This document shows positions 15,825-31,403 of a stretch of DNA of 57,121 nt, one piece after another; position 1 is the first letter of the stretch, and each line of letters begins with the position of its first letter. The stretch lies in the NCBI RefSeq assembly GCF_000716715.1, contig NZ_JNYJ01000053.1, forward strand, positions 1-57,121, given 5' to 3'. The notes under the pieces are model-generated. The model was not told the origin of the DNA. It saw only the letters and a list, made by a program, of their open reading frames with translations, and did not search any database. Source of the DNA: Dactylosporangium aurantiacum. Lineage in GTDB: Bacteria; Actinomycetota; Actinomycetes; Mycobacteriales; Micromonosporaceae. The position numbers and the translations under genes are program-made.

Positions 15825-17107
15825 CGGGACCGCCGGGCGAGCAGCTGGGCCAGCGCGCGCCGCCGGTCCGGGTCGGCGGGCGCGGCGGGTCCGGTCGGTC
15901 CGGCGGGTCCAGTGGGTTCGGTGGCCGCGCCGACCGGCAGGTCCGTGAGGTACCGCTCGAACGCGCCCGGGTCCAGGCCGGCGGCGAACACGCCCGCCGC
16001 GGTCCGACCGGCGGCCGCGACCTCCGCGTGGTGCCGGTCGTCGGTGCGCAGCCGGTGCAGCGCGGCCAGCCACGGCGTGAGGTCCTGCGCCGGCAGCTCC
16101 GGCTCGGGGTACGGCTCGCCCGGCCGCTGCGGCAGGTACCGGCTGATCGGGGTGACCGGCAGCAGGTACGGCACGCCGAGCTTCGCCTCGCCGAGCCCGC
16201 CGACGTCGGCGGCGAGGACCGGCACCCCGTGCAGCATCGCCTCGACGGCGGTGTAGCCGAACGTCTCGTCCCACAGCGACGGCATGAGCAGCACCCGGCT
16301 GCGGGCGTACACGGCGGCGAGGTCGTCGGCGGGCGGCACGAGCGTGATGTTCGGCCGGCGGGCCAGGGCGGCCCGGTCGGCGGCGGTGGTGCCCCACGTG
16401 GGCACCGCGAGGAACGGCGCGTCCGGGTACGCGTCGGCGAGCCCGAGCAGGATCGGCAGTCCCTTGTACCCGCACGGGTTCACCATCGTGACGGCGGTAC
16501 CGGCGCTGGACGGGAACGGGCCGTCGCCGTACACCGGCGGGTGGATCAGGGTCGCGTCGAGGCCGCCGTGCGCGCCGACGTAGTCGCGGGCGGCGCGGCT
16601 GACGGCGACGACCCCGGCGGCGCGGCGCAGCAGCCGCAGCCCCGACGCGTTCGGGTAGAACGCCCGCGGGCCGAACGGCAGCTGCTGCAGCGTGTGCACC
16701 AGGTACACGACGCGGCCCGGGGTGGCGCGCAGGGCGGTGCCGAGCATGAGCAGCCCCGGGTCGTCGGACGGGACCAGGGTCCGGTCGGGGCGTGCGGCGG
16801 CGGCGACGGCGAGCACCTCGGCGGCCAGCCGGGCCGGGGTCGTGACGGCGTGCACGGTCACCCCGCGGTACGTGTACACGACGGCGTCGGCGGTCCGCCG
16901 GGCGCCGGTGACGCCGCGGGCGGCGAGGTCGGCGAGGAGCTCCTCGACGCTCAGCCGGTGCTCGGTGGCGTGCAGCGGCGTCACGGCGACGCAGCGGTGC
17001 CCGCGCGCGGCCAGCTCCTCCAGCAGGATCCGGTTGGACCGGTTGGCGCCGCCGTGGCTGGGCAGGTACCGCATGTTCTGCGCCAGCAGGACGGTCAGGG
17101 CCGCCAT
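15821..17107 (-). CDS. GT4-family glycosyltransferase with an NRPS-like C-terminal helix
   Basis: A 428-residue GT-B glycosyltransferase. The N-terminal acceptor domain starts with LLAQNMRYLPSHGGANRSNRI split over strand and loop. The C-terminal nucleotide-sugar domain has VLLMPSLWDETFGYTAVEAML, with the E-x7-E type motif, and GVPVLAADVGGLGEA. After about residue 390 comes a collagen-like linker (EPTGPAGPTGPAAP) and then an 18-residue basic helix, ADPDRRRALAQLLARRSR. This helix is strongly similar to residues 6-23 of NRPS1 (LDPRRRAALAHLLAARHR). It probably glycosylates the peptide, perhaps while carrier-bound; the tail suggests docking on the assembly line (inference). The stop overlaps the E1-alpha GTG. 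Confidence 0.88.
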   Translation of the reverse strand: MAALTVLLAQNMRYLPSHGGANRSNRILLEELAARGHRCVAVTPLHATEHRLSVEELLADLAARGVTGARRTADAVVYTYRGVTVHAVTTPARLAAEVLAVAAAARPDRTLVPSDDPGLLMLGTALRATPGRVVYLVHTLQQLPFGPRAFYPNASGLRLLRRAAGVVAVSRAARDYVGAHGGLDATLIHPPVYGDGPFPSSAGTAVTMVNPCGYKGLPILLGLADAYPDAPFLAVPTWGTTAADRAALARRPNITLVPPADDLAAVYARSRVLLMPSLWDETFGYTAVEAMLHGVPVLAADVGGLGEAKLGVPYLLPVTPISRYLPQRPGEPYPEPELPAQDLTPWLAALHRLRTDDRHHAEVAAAGRTAAGVFAAGLDPGAFERYLTDLPVGAATEPTGPAGPTGPAAPADPDRRRALAQLLARRSR

Positions 17108-17443
17108 CTACCCGGCCTCGGCGAGCAGGGCCGCGATCTCGGCGTCGGTCATGCCGTCCAGCTCGGCCATGACCGCGGCCAGCTCGTCGGGGGCGAGGCC
17201 GTCCAGCTGCGCCCGGGTGATCGCCCGCGCGGCCGCCGCGACGGTCAGGTCCGTCTCGAACAGCGCGTCGACGGGCACCTCGACGCCCATCGTGTCCTGC
17301 ACGCGGGCCAGGAACGCGACCAGGGTGAGGGACTGGCCGCCGAGGACGAAGAAGTCGTCGTCGACGGACTCGGCGGGCAGGCCGAGGTCGGCCCAGATCC
17401 GCAGGACGGCGGCCTCGGTGGGGTCGGGGGTCGGCGCGGTCAT
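17108..17443 (-). CDS. stand-alone peptidyl/acyl carrier protein
   Basis: A 111-residue free carrier protein. DDFFVLGGQSLTLVAFLARV holds the phosphopantetheine Ser in GGQS, and the four-helix pattern of a PCP surrounds it. After the domain the tail DGMTDAEIAALLAEAG matches the acidic C-terminal tails of actinobacterial NRPSs, including NRPS1 here (LSDEDAEALLALDE). It is encoded between MbtH and the glycosyltransferase, with a clear ribosome site (AGGAG). It is the most likely acceptor of an acyl unit made by the E1/E2 proteins. There is no dedicated adenylation enzyme for it in the window. Confidence 0.9.
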   Translation of the reverse strand: MTAPTPDPTEAAVLRIWADLGLPAESVDDDFFVLGGQSLTLVAFLARVQDTMGVEVPVDALFETDLTVAAAARAITRAQLDGLAPDELAAVMAELDGMTDAEIAALLAEAG

Positions 17444-17461
17444 GCTCGGTCTCCTGCCGTC

Positions 17462-17638
17462 TCAGCGCGCGCCGCGCGGACGCATGTCGGTCCACACGGC
17501 GTCGATGTGGTCGAGGCACTCCTGCCGCGGGCCGGTGGTGCCGTCGGGGTGCCACCCGGCGGGCGGTGCCTCGCCGGCCGGCCAGATCGAGTACTGGTCC
17601 TCGTCGTTGCGGACCACCTGGAACCGCTCCTCGCTCAT
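17462..17638 (-). CDS. MbtH-family NRPS chaperone
   Basis: A 58-residue MbtH-like protein with the full family signature: NDEDQYSIWP, GWHPDGTTG, CLDHIDAVWTDMRP, including the conserved Trp residues. Such proteins bind adenylation domains and are needed for activity of many of them. Here the Ser and other A domains of the two NRPSs are the obvious clients. Its ATG overlaps the TGA of the mini-ORF at 17635-17727, whose GGAGG supplies the ribosome site, so its synthesis is probably coupled to reading of that mini-ORF. Confidence 0.95.
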   Translation of the reverse strand: MSEERFQVVRNDEDQYSIWPAGEAPPAGWHPDGTTGPRQECLDHIDAVWTDMRPRGAR

Positions 17639-17723
17639 GCCGCCACCTCCGCTGCGCTCCGGCGTCGGCCTGAGCTCCATCCTGAGTTGCTGATTCGCAG
17701 CCCTCCGCTGCGCTGCGGTCCGC

Positions 17724-17727
<4 letters not shown>
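17635..17727 (-). CDS. 30-codon mini-ORF cassette, copy 2 (between NRPS2 and MbtH)
   Basis: A 93-base frame. Its ATG overlaps the TGA that ends NRPS2 (ATGA) and its own TGA overlaps the MbtH ATG (ATGA). Removing 89 bases would leave NRPS2 and MbtH joined by a single ordinary ATGA overlap, so the element looks inserted into a pre-existing overlap. The peptide contains GWSSGRRRSAAEVAA. A 15-base word GCGCAGCGGAGG with its flanks occurs near both ends of the element, the second occurrence acting as the ribosome site for MbtH. Copies 1 and 3 lie upstream of unrelated genes. Confidence 0.65.
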
Positions 17728-23179
<5,452 letters not shown>

Positions 23180-23183
<4 letters not shown>

Positions 23184-26100
23184 GGCGTCGGCTCCTCGTC
23201 CAGCGCCAGCAGCGCCTCGGCGTCCTCGTCGGACAGTGCCGCCAGGTCGGCGATCATCAGCTCCTCCACGGCCTCGGCGAGCCGGTCCAGCTCGGGGTGG
23301 CTGAACATGGTGCGCAGCGGGACGTCGGTGCCGGTCGCGGCGCGCAGCCGGCCGGCGACCTTCATCGCCAGCAGCGAGTGCCCGCCGACGGCGAAGAAAT
23401 CGTCGTGCGCGCCGACCCGGTCCAGGCCCAGGACCTCGCACCAGACGCCGGCGACGAGCTCCTCCGCGGCGGTGCGCGGCGGCACGTAGCCCCGGGCCGC
23501 CACCGGCGCTGCGGCGGGGGCGGACCGGTCGGCGCGGGCCGGCGCGGCCAGCAGGCGGGCCCGGTCGGCGGCGTCACCATCCGCGTCCACTGTGGACAGT
23601 GCCGCGTCCGGCGCGGCGAGGACCGCGGCGAGCAGCGCCGCGTACCGCCCGGCGAGCGCGTCGACGGTGGCCCGGTCGAACAGGTCGGTGCGGTAGCCCA
23701 GGACGAGCCGCAGGCCGCCGCCGGCGTGCCACACGTCGAGGCTCAGCTCGAACTTCGCCTGCCGCACGCCCGGGTCGAAGAAGTCGGCGGTGACGCCGGG
23801 CAGCACGTCGGTGCCGGCGGCGTCCTCCGTGTGCATGGTGAACATCGTCTGGAACAGCGGCGTGCGGTCCAGCTGCCGCGGCACGTCGATGGCGGCGAGG
23901 AGCCGGTCGAACGGCACGTCCTGGTGCGCGTACCCCGCCAGGGCCGTGTCCCGGGTCCGGGCCAGCAGCTGCCGGAACGTCGGGTCGCCGGATAGGTCGC
24001 CGCGCAGGGCGAGGGTGTTGACGAAGTAGCCGACGACCCCGGCGACCTCGACCCGCGGCCGCTGCTCCACGGGCGTGCCGACGCACACGTCGGCCTGCCC
24101 GGTGAGCCTGCCCAGCAGCACCTGGTACGCGCTGAGCAGCACCATGAACGGGGTGCAGCGGGCGTCCCCAGCGAGCCGCCGCACCGCGCCGGCGACCGGG
24201 GCGGGCAGGTCGTGGGCGAGGAAGTCGCCGGCGGAGCCGGGCAGCTCGGGCCGGGGCCGGTCGGTCGGCAGGTCCAGCACCGGCACGCCCGCCAGCTGAC
24301 CGCGCCAGTAGCCGAGGGCGTCCTCGTCCAGCGGGCGGGTGCGCTGCCAGGCGGCGAAGTCGGCGTAGGCGACCGGTGGCCGGGGCAGGTCGCGGCCCTC
24401 GTACGCGGCGCGCAGGTCGGCGACGAGGATGCCCATGGACCGGCCGTCGCCGGCGATGTGGTGCACGACGAGGGACAACACGTGCTCGTCACGCACCACA
24501 TCGCCGCCGAGCCGGATCAGCCCGGCCCGCAGCAGCTGCCCGCCGGCGAGGTCGAACGGCGTGTTGGTCCAGCCCATGACGATCCGCCGCGCCTCGGTCT
24601 CACCGGCCGCGTCCACGACGGTCAGGTCGGGGCCGCCGGGCGGCAGGATCTCCTGCAGCGGCTCGTCGTCGCCGGCGACGTACCGGGTGCGCAGCGACGC
24701 GTGCCGCCCGGTGACGGCCCGCAGCGCCCGCTCCAGCGCGGGCACGTCGACCGGGCCGCGCAGCCGGTAGGCGACGCTGATGTTGTACGCGGCGTCGGCC
24801 GGGTCGAGCTGCTGCAGGAACCACAGCCGCCGCTGGCCGAACGACAGCGGCGCCCGCACGGCGTCGTGGCGGGTCACCGGCTCGCCGGCGGCGCCGCGCA
24901 GCCGGTCGACGGCGGCGGCGAGCCCGGCGACCGTCGGCTGCAGGAACAGCGCCCGCACCGGCACGTCCCGGCCGGTGGCGGCGCACAGCCGGGCGACGGC
25001 GGCGACGGCGAGCAGCGAGTGCCCGCCGAGGGCGAAGAAGTCGTCGTCGGCGCCGACCCGGTCCAGGCCGAGGACGCCGGCCCAGACCTGCGCGACGAGG
25101 TCCTCGGTCGGGGTGCGCGGCGCGACGTACCCGCCGCCGGCGGTGCCCGGCGCCGGCAGCGCGGCCCGGTCGACCTTGCCGTTGACGGTGAGCGGGACCC
25201 GTGGAAGGACAGCCAGGTGGGTCGGCACGAGGAACGCCGGCAGCCGCTCGGCGAGGGCCCGGCGCAGCTCGTCGGGGTGCAGCCCGTCCCCGGCGGCGTA
25301 CCCGGCGAGGACCAGGTGCCCGGCGGCGTCGGGGCGGGCCACGACGGCGGCCTGCCGCACCCCGGGCAGCGCGGCGAGCGCCGCCTCGACCTCGCCGGGC
25401 TCGATCCGGAAGCCGCGGATCTTCACCTGGTCGTCGAGCCGGCCGAGGAACTCCAGCTGCCCGTCGGTGCGCCAGCGCACCCGGTCGCCGGTGCGGTACA
25501 GCCGGCTGCCGGGCGGGCCGTACGGGTCGGGGCGGAACCGGTCCGCGGTCAGCGCCGGCCGGCCCAGGTAGCCGCGGGCCAGCCCGGCCCCGGCGATGCA
25601 CAGCTCACCCGGGACGCCGGCGGGCACCAGCCGCAGGTCGCCGTCGACGACGTAGAGGCGGGTGTCGGCGATCGGGGTGCCGATCGGCGGCCGCCGCCCG
25701 TCCCCGTCGGGGCGCAGCTCGGCGGTGGTCGCGATGACCGTCGCCTCGGTCGGCCCGTACGTGTTGAGCACGGTGACCCGGTCGCCGACGTGCCCGGCCC
25801 AGGCGGCGAGGGCGTCGCCGCGCACCTGGTCGGCGCCGAGGATCAGCAGCCGCAGTGCCGCCGGCCAGCGCACCTGGTCCAGCATGCCGGTCAGCTCGTG
25901 CCAGTACGGGGTCGGCAGGTCCAGCACGGTGACGCCCGGCTCGCGGGTGAGCAGCTCCGGCAGGTCCTCGCCGGGCGGCAGCAGCACCAGCCGGGCCCCC
26001 GCGGTCAGCGCCGGCCACACCTCCTCGACGTGGGTGTCGAAGCTGATCGACGCGAACTGCACGACCTGGTCGTCGACGCTGAGCTCGTACCGCTGCCGCA

Positions 26101-29100
26101 TCCACGCGACCCGCGCGGCGAACGCGGCCCGGGACACCCCGACGCCCTTGGGGGTGCCCGTCGAGCCGGACGTGTAGATGACGTAGGCGAGGTGGTCGGG
26201 GCGCGGGGGCTGCGCCGCCGGGGCGCCGGGCCCCTCGGGCAGGGTGTCGGCGGTGACGACGACGGTGGCGCCGCAGTCGCGCAGCAGCAGCTCCCGCCGG
26301 GCCGCCGGGTAGCGGGGGTCGACCGGCACGTACGCGCCGCCGGCGCGCAGCACCGCCAGCAGCGTCACGATCAGCTCGACGCCCCGGTCGAGGGCGACGG
26401 CGACGGTCCGGTCGGGCCCGACGCCGAGGCCGCGCAGGGCGGCGGCCCGGCGGGTGGCGCGCCGGTCCAGCTCGGCGTAGGTGAGCCGCTCGTCGCCGCA
26501 GACGACCGCGAGGGCCTCCGGGGTCCGTTTCGCCCAGGTGGCGACGAGCCCGGCCACGTCGTCGTCGGGTTCGGCGCGGGCCGGGCCGAGCCCGGCGGCC
26601 AGCAGCGCGGCACGCTCCGGCGGCGGGCACAGGTCGACCTCGGACAGCCGCCGGTCGGGGTCGTCGGCCAACGCCCGCAGCAGCAGCTCCAGGCGGGTGA
26701 CGAAGCGTTCGGCGGTGACGGCGTCGAACAGGTCGGTGCGGTAGTTCAGCGACAGCTGCAGCCCGCCGGGCTCCCGCCAGGCGTCGAGCATCAGGTCGAA
26801 CTTCGCCTGCGCGAACCCGTCGTCGAACAGCTCCGCGGTGACGCCGGGCAGCACGTCGAGGCCGGCGCCGGCCTCGGTGTGCAGGATCAGCATGGCCTGG
26901 AACAGTGCGGTGCGGCTCGTGTCGCGGGGCAGCTCCAGGGCCGCGGTGAGCCGTTCGAACGGGATGTCGGGGTGGGCGTAGGCGGCCAGGGCGGTGTCGC
27001 GGGCGCGGCCGAGCAGCTCGCGCAGGGTCGGGTCGCCGGACACGTCGGTGCGCAGCACCAGCGTGCTGACGAACAGCCCGATGAGGTCGCGCAGCTCGGG
27101 CCGGGCCCGGTCGGAGATCGACGAGCCGACGCTGACCTCGTCCTGGCCGGTGTGCCGGGCGAGGACGGCCTGGTACGCGGCGAGCAACAGCATGAACAGG
27201 GTGCAGCGCTCGGCGCGGGCGACCCGGTCGAGGGCGTCGGCGAGGTCCGCGTCGAGGCGGTGCCGCAGGAACGCGCCGCGCGAGGTCGGCACCGGTGGCC
27301 GCGGCCGGTCGGTGGCCAGCTCCAGGGTGGCGGCGCCGGCGAGCCGCGCGGTCCAGTGGGCGAGCGCGGCCTCGTCGTCGGGGCGGGCCCGCTGCCAGAC
27401 CGCGACGTCGGCGTACTGCACCGGCGGCTCGGGCAGGGGCGCGCCCCGGTACGCGGCGTGCAGCTCCTCGACAAGGAGGCCCAGGGACCGGCCGTCGCCG
27501 GCGATGTGGTGCGTGACGAGGCACAGCACGTGCTCGTCATGCACGACATCGCTGTCGAGCCGCACCAGGCCGGCGCGCAGCAGCGCCCCGGAGGTCAGGT
27601 CGAACGGCGCGTTCGTCCACGCCGCGACGATCCGGTGGGCCTCGGCGTCGGACCCGGCGGTGGCGCGCTCCAGGCGCACGCCCGCCGGGTCGGCGACGAC
27701 CTGGACGAGGTCCTCGCCGCGTTCCAGGAACCGGGTCCGCAGCACCTCGTGCCGGCCGGCGACGGCGCCGAGCGCCTCCTGCAGGCGGTCCGGGTCGACG
27801 GGGCCGCGCAGCCGGTACGCGAGGTTCATGTTGTAGGCGGCGTCGGTGGGGTCCAGCTGCTGCAGGAACCACAGCCGCTGCTGGCCGGGGGACAGCGGCG
27901 CCGGCGCGGCCGGGTCGGGGCGCCGGGGCACCGGCCCGCCGGAGGTGCCGGACCGGGTGGCGGTGCCGGCGTCGATGGCGGCGGCGAGCTCGGCGACCGT
28001 CGGGTGGGCGAGCACCGTGCGGACCGACACCTCCCGGCCGGAGACCTCCGACATGCGCGCCGCCACGGTCATCGCCGGCAGCGAGTGCCCGCCGAGGGCG
28101 AAGAAGTCGTCGTCGACGCCGATGCCGTCGCGGCCGAGGACCTCGGCCCACACGCCGGCGACGAGCCGTTCGGTGCCGGAGCGCGGCGCGGCGCCCTCCC
28201 CGGCGGCGACCGGGTCCGGGGCGGGCAGCGCCGAGCGGTCCAGTTTGCCGTTCGGCGTCAGCGGCAGCCGGTCGAGCACGACGACGTGCCGGGGCGTGAC
28301 GGCGGCCGGCAGCGCGGCGGCGAGCCGGGCCCGCCAGTCCGGCGGGGCGCTGCCGTCCGCGGTCACCAGGTACCCGACGAGCGTGCGTCCGGTGTCCTGG
28401 TCGCCGTGCACGGCGGCGGCCGAGTGCAGGACGCCGGGCAGCTCCGCCAGCCGGGCCTCGATCTCGCCGAGCTCGACGCGGTGCCCGTTGAGCTTGATCT
28501 GGTCGTCGGCGCGGCCGAGGAACTCCAGCTGCCCGCCGGCGCGCCACCGGGCCAGGTCGCCGGTGCGGTACAGGCGGGCGCCGGGCGGCCCCCACGGGTC
28601 GGGGCGGAACCGGTCGGCGGTGAGCCCGGGCCGGTCGAGGTAGCCGCGGGCGACGCCGTCGCCGCCGATGCACAGCTCACCGACGGCGCCGACGGGGACC
28701 GGGCGGCCCGCCTCGTCGCACAGGTGCACCTGGGTGTTCGCGATCGGCCCGCCGATGAGGACCTCGTCGGGGTCGGCGGGCACCTCCCACGCCGTCGACC
28801 AGATGGTGGTCTCGGTCGGCCCGTACACGTTGACGAGCCGCCCGACGGCCGAGCGCAGCCGCCGGGCGAGGGGCAGCGGCAGCGCCTCACCGCCGACGAG
28901 CGCGGTCACGGCGGGCCCGTCGAACCCGGCGGCGAGCAGCAGCCGCCACCGCGACGGCGTCGTCTGGACGTACGTGACGCCGGTGTCGCGGACGAGGGCG
29001 GCGAGCGCGGCGCCGTCGCGCTGCGCCGCGTCGCCGGCGACGACCATGGTGGCGCCGGTGACGAGCGGCAGGTACAGCTCCAGCCCGGCGATGTCGAACG

Positions 29101-31138
29101 CCAGGGACGTGACGGCCAGCCACCGGTCCTCGGGGCCGGCCTCGAGGCGGTCGCGCATGTCGAGGACGAAGTTGGCCAGCGCGCCGTGCTCGACGGCGAC
29201 GCCCTTCGGCCGTCCGGTGGACCCGGACGTGTAGAGCACGTAGGCGACGTCGCCGGCGGTGACGTCCACCGGGCGCAGGCCCGGTGCGGAGGCGGTGATG
29301 TCGTCGAGCAGGACGGCGGTCGCGTCGTGCGCCGGCAGGCCGGCCAGCAGCGAGCGCTGGGTCAGCAGCAGCGGCGCGGCGCAGTCGCGCAGCACGAGCG
29401 CCTGGCGGGTCGGCGGGTAGTCGGGGTCGATCGGCACGTACGCGCCGCCGGCCCGCCACACGCCGAGGACCGCCGCCGGCAGGTCCGCGGACCGGTCGAC
29501 GCGGACGGCGACGAGGGTGCCGCGGGCGCAGCCGGCCGCGCGCAGCGCCGCGGCGATCGCGTCGGCGCGGGCGGACAGCTCCCCGGCGGTGAGCGTCACC
29601 GCGCCGGCGACGACCGCGGTGCGGCCGGGCGCGGCGGCGAGCTGCCGGTCGATCAGCTCCGGGACGGTCCCGCAGGCCGGCATCGCGGTGGCGTTCCAGC
29701 CGCGGACCAGGGCGGTGTCCTCTTCGGACGGACCGATGCCCGGCAGTGGACGGTCCGGATCCGCGGCGAGGGCGGCGGCGACGGCGCGCAGGTCGGCGGC
29801 GATGCGGCCGGCGGCGCCGGGCTCCAGGGCGCCGGTGGGGTGGCGCAGCGTCAGCTCCACGCCGCCGTCGGGCAGCGGCGTCGCCTCGACGGTCAGGTCC
29901 AGGCCGGGCGCGCCGACCTCGTGGTGCCACGTCCGCGTGGTGAGCCCCGGCCACCGGCCGTCGTCGGTGCGGTGCCGGTGCAGGTGCAGCGCGACCTGGA
30001 ACAGCGGATGCCCGCCGGGCCGCCGGGCCGGGTTGACCGCGGCGACGACCTCCTCGAACGGCACCTCCCGGGTGAACGCCTCGACGGCGGCGTGCCGGGC
30101 CCGCCGTACGACCTCGCCGAAGGTGTCCGCGCCGCGCAGGTCGGTGCGCACCGCGACCGGGTTGAGGAAGCACCCGACGACCGGCTCCAGCTCCACCCGC
30201 CCCCGGCCGGACGACACGGTGCCGACGCAGAGGTCATGGCGGCCCGTGTACCGCAGCAGCACCACGTCGAGCAGCGCGAGCAGCACCACGAACGGGGTCG
30301 CGGACGGGTCGGGGCGCAGCCGGTCCAGGGTGCCGGCCGGCAGGGCCGTGCGCACGCTGCTGGTGCTGCTGCTGCTGCTGCCGGCGGTGGTGTCCGGCGC
30401 GGCCCGGCGGGCCGGGTCGACGGAGAACGGCAGGGCGAGGTCGGCCGGCGGCGGGGTGAGCCGCTGCCGCCAGTGCTCCAGCCGGCCGGCGTCGGCCGGC
30501 TGCGCGGCGTGCCAGGCGGCGTAGTCGGCGTACTGCGGGCCCGGGGCGGGCGTGTCGTCGAGGCGGCCGGCGTACGCGGCGGCGAGGTCGCGCTCAACGA
30601 TCGCCACGGACTGCTCGTCGAAGGCGATGTGGTGCCCGGCGAACAGCAGCACGTGCCGCTGCGGGGCCAGGCGCAGCAGGGTCGCCCGGAACAGCGGCCC
30701 CCGGCCGAGGTCGAAGCGCTCCGCGGCGGCGTGCGCGGCGTGCCGGTGGGCCTGCCGTTCGGGGTCGGCGGTGCCGGTGAGGTCGACCAGGTCGACAGGG
30801 GCCGGTCCGGCGTCCAGCACGCGCTGCCGGGGACGGCCGTCCTGCACCACGTACACGGTGCGCATCGCCTCGTGCCGGCGGACCACGGCGGCGAACGCGT
30901 CGCGCAGGGCGTCGACGCGCAGGTGGCCGTCCAGCCGCAGGCCGAACGTCGCGTTGGGCACGGCGGCGCGGGCGGGGTCGAGCTGGTCGGCGAGCCAGAT
31001 CCGGCGCTGGGCCGGCGTGCAGGGGAACGTGCGCCCGTCGCGCGGCTGGACCGGGATCGCCGCGGCGTCGCGGTGCCGGGCGGCGAGCAGGTGCGCGAGC
31101 GCGGCGCGGCGGCGTGGATCCAGGACAGGCGAGACCAT
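23180..31138 (-). CDS. NRPS C-A(Gly)-PCP-C-A(Lys-like)-PCP-C-PCP
   Basis: About 2,652 residues. A basic N-terminal helix (6-23) is followed by C1 at 39-470 with an unusual HHIAFDE motif and a Ser-rich insert at 253-261. A1 (495-975) has pocket code D-I-L-Q-L-G-V-I-W-K, close to the known glycine code. PCP1 carries S1019. C2 (1080-1500) has HHIAGDG at 1210-1216. A2 (1530-1998) has code D-T-E-D-I-G-T-V-I-K; its acidic positions fit a basic substrate such as Lys or beta-Lys. PCP2 carries S2041. C3 (2097-2520) has HHIAGDG at 2226-2232 and is followed directly by PCP3 (S2588) with no adenylation domain. The tail LSDEDAEALLALDE is acidic. The ATG at 31138 has a GGGGGAAAG ribosome site. It is the first gene of the operon and passes its chain to NRPS2. 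Confidence 0.93.
30356..30380. repeat. trinucleotide (AGC/GCT) run encoding poly-Ser in C1
   Basis: A run of GCT-type triplets, interrupted once by GGT, encodes the Ser-rich stretch GSSSSSTSS in the first condensation domain of NRPS1. Such triplet runs can change length by slippage in steps that preserve the frame. Confidence 0.7.
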
Positions 31139-31403
31139 CTTTCCCCCGAAACATTGATCTCCGTGCAGCGTGCAGCGCCGCTTCGGCACGTCGCTGAGGT
31201 GCGAAGATGGCCATGGGAGCGCTTCCAACCGGATGCACGCTACTGATGTCGATAGCCAAGCGTCAAGGTCTTCGGAAACACCGGCGTCACAAAACGGACC
31301 TACATCCGAAATTTACGCATTCTTGCGTGTCGATGGCTACGCTGCGTCATTCCCGGCCGGTCCCGCATTGATCGCGCTCGGTCGGTGCGGCCATACTGCG
31401 CCG
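31139..31403. promoter_or_regulatory. divergent promoter region of the peptide cluster
   Basis: A 265-base gap separates the starts of NRPS1 (minus) and the GT1 gene (plus). It is noticeably richer in A/T than its surroundings, as promoters are in such genomes. It contains an inverted repeat ACGCA-TTCT-TGCGT at 31315-31328 and a related ACGCTGCGT a few bases on, which could be an operator. I see no obvious iron-box palindrome. Exact -10/-35 elements cannot be fixed by eye. Confidence 0.5.

Noticed and set aside
24212..31246. A 2,344-codon open frame on the plus strand antisense to NRPS1
   Set aside because: It is the complement of a gene with very high third-position GC, which suppresses stops. 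Its translation is Gly/Arg/Val/Glu-rich with no domain, while the opposite strand has complete NRPS domains.
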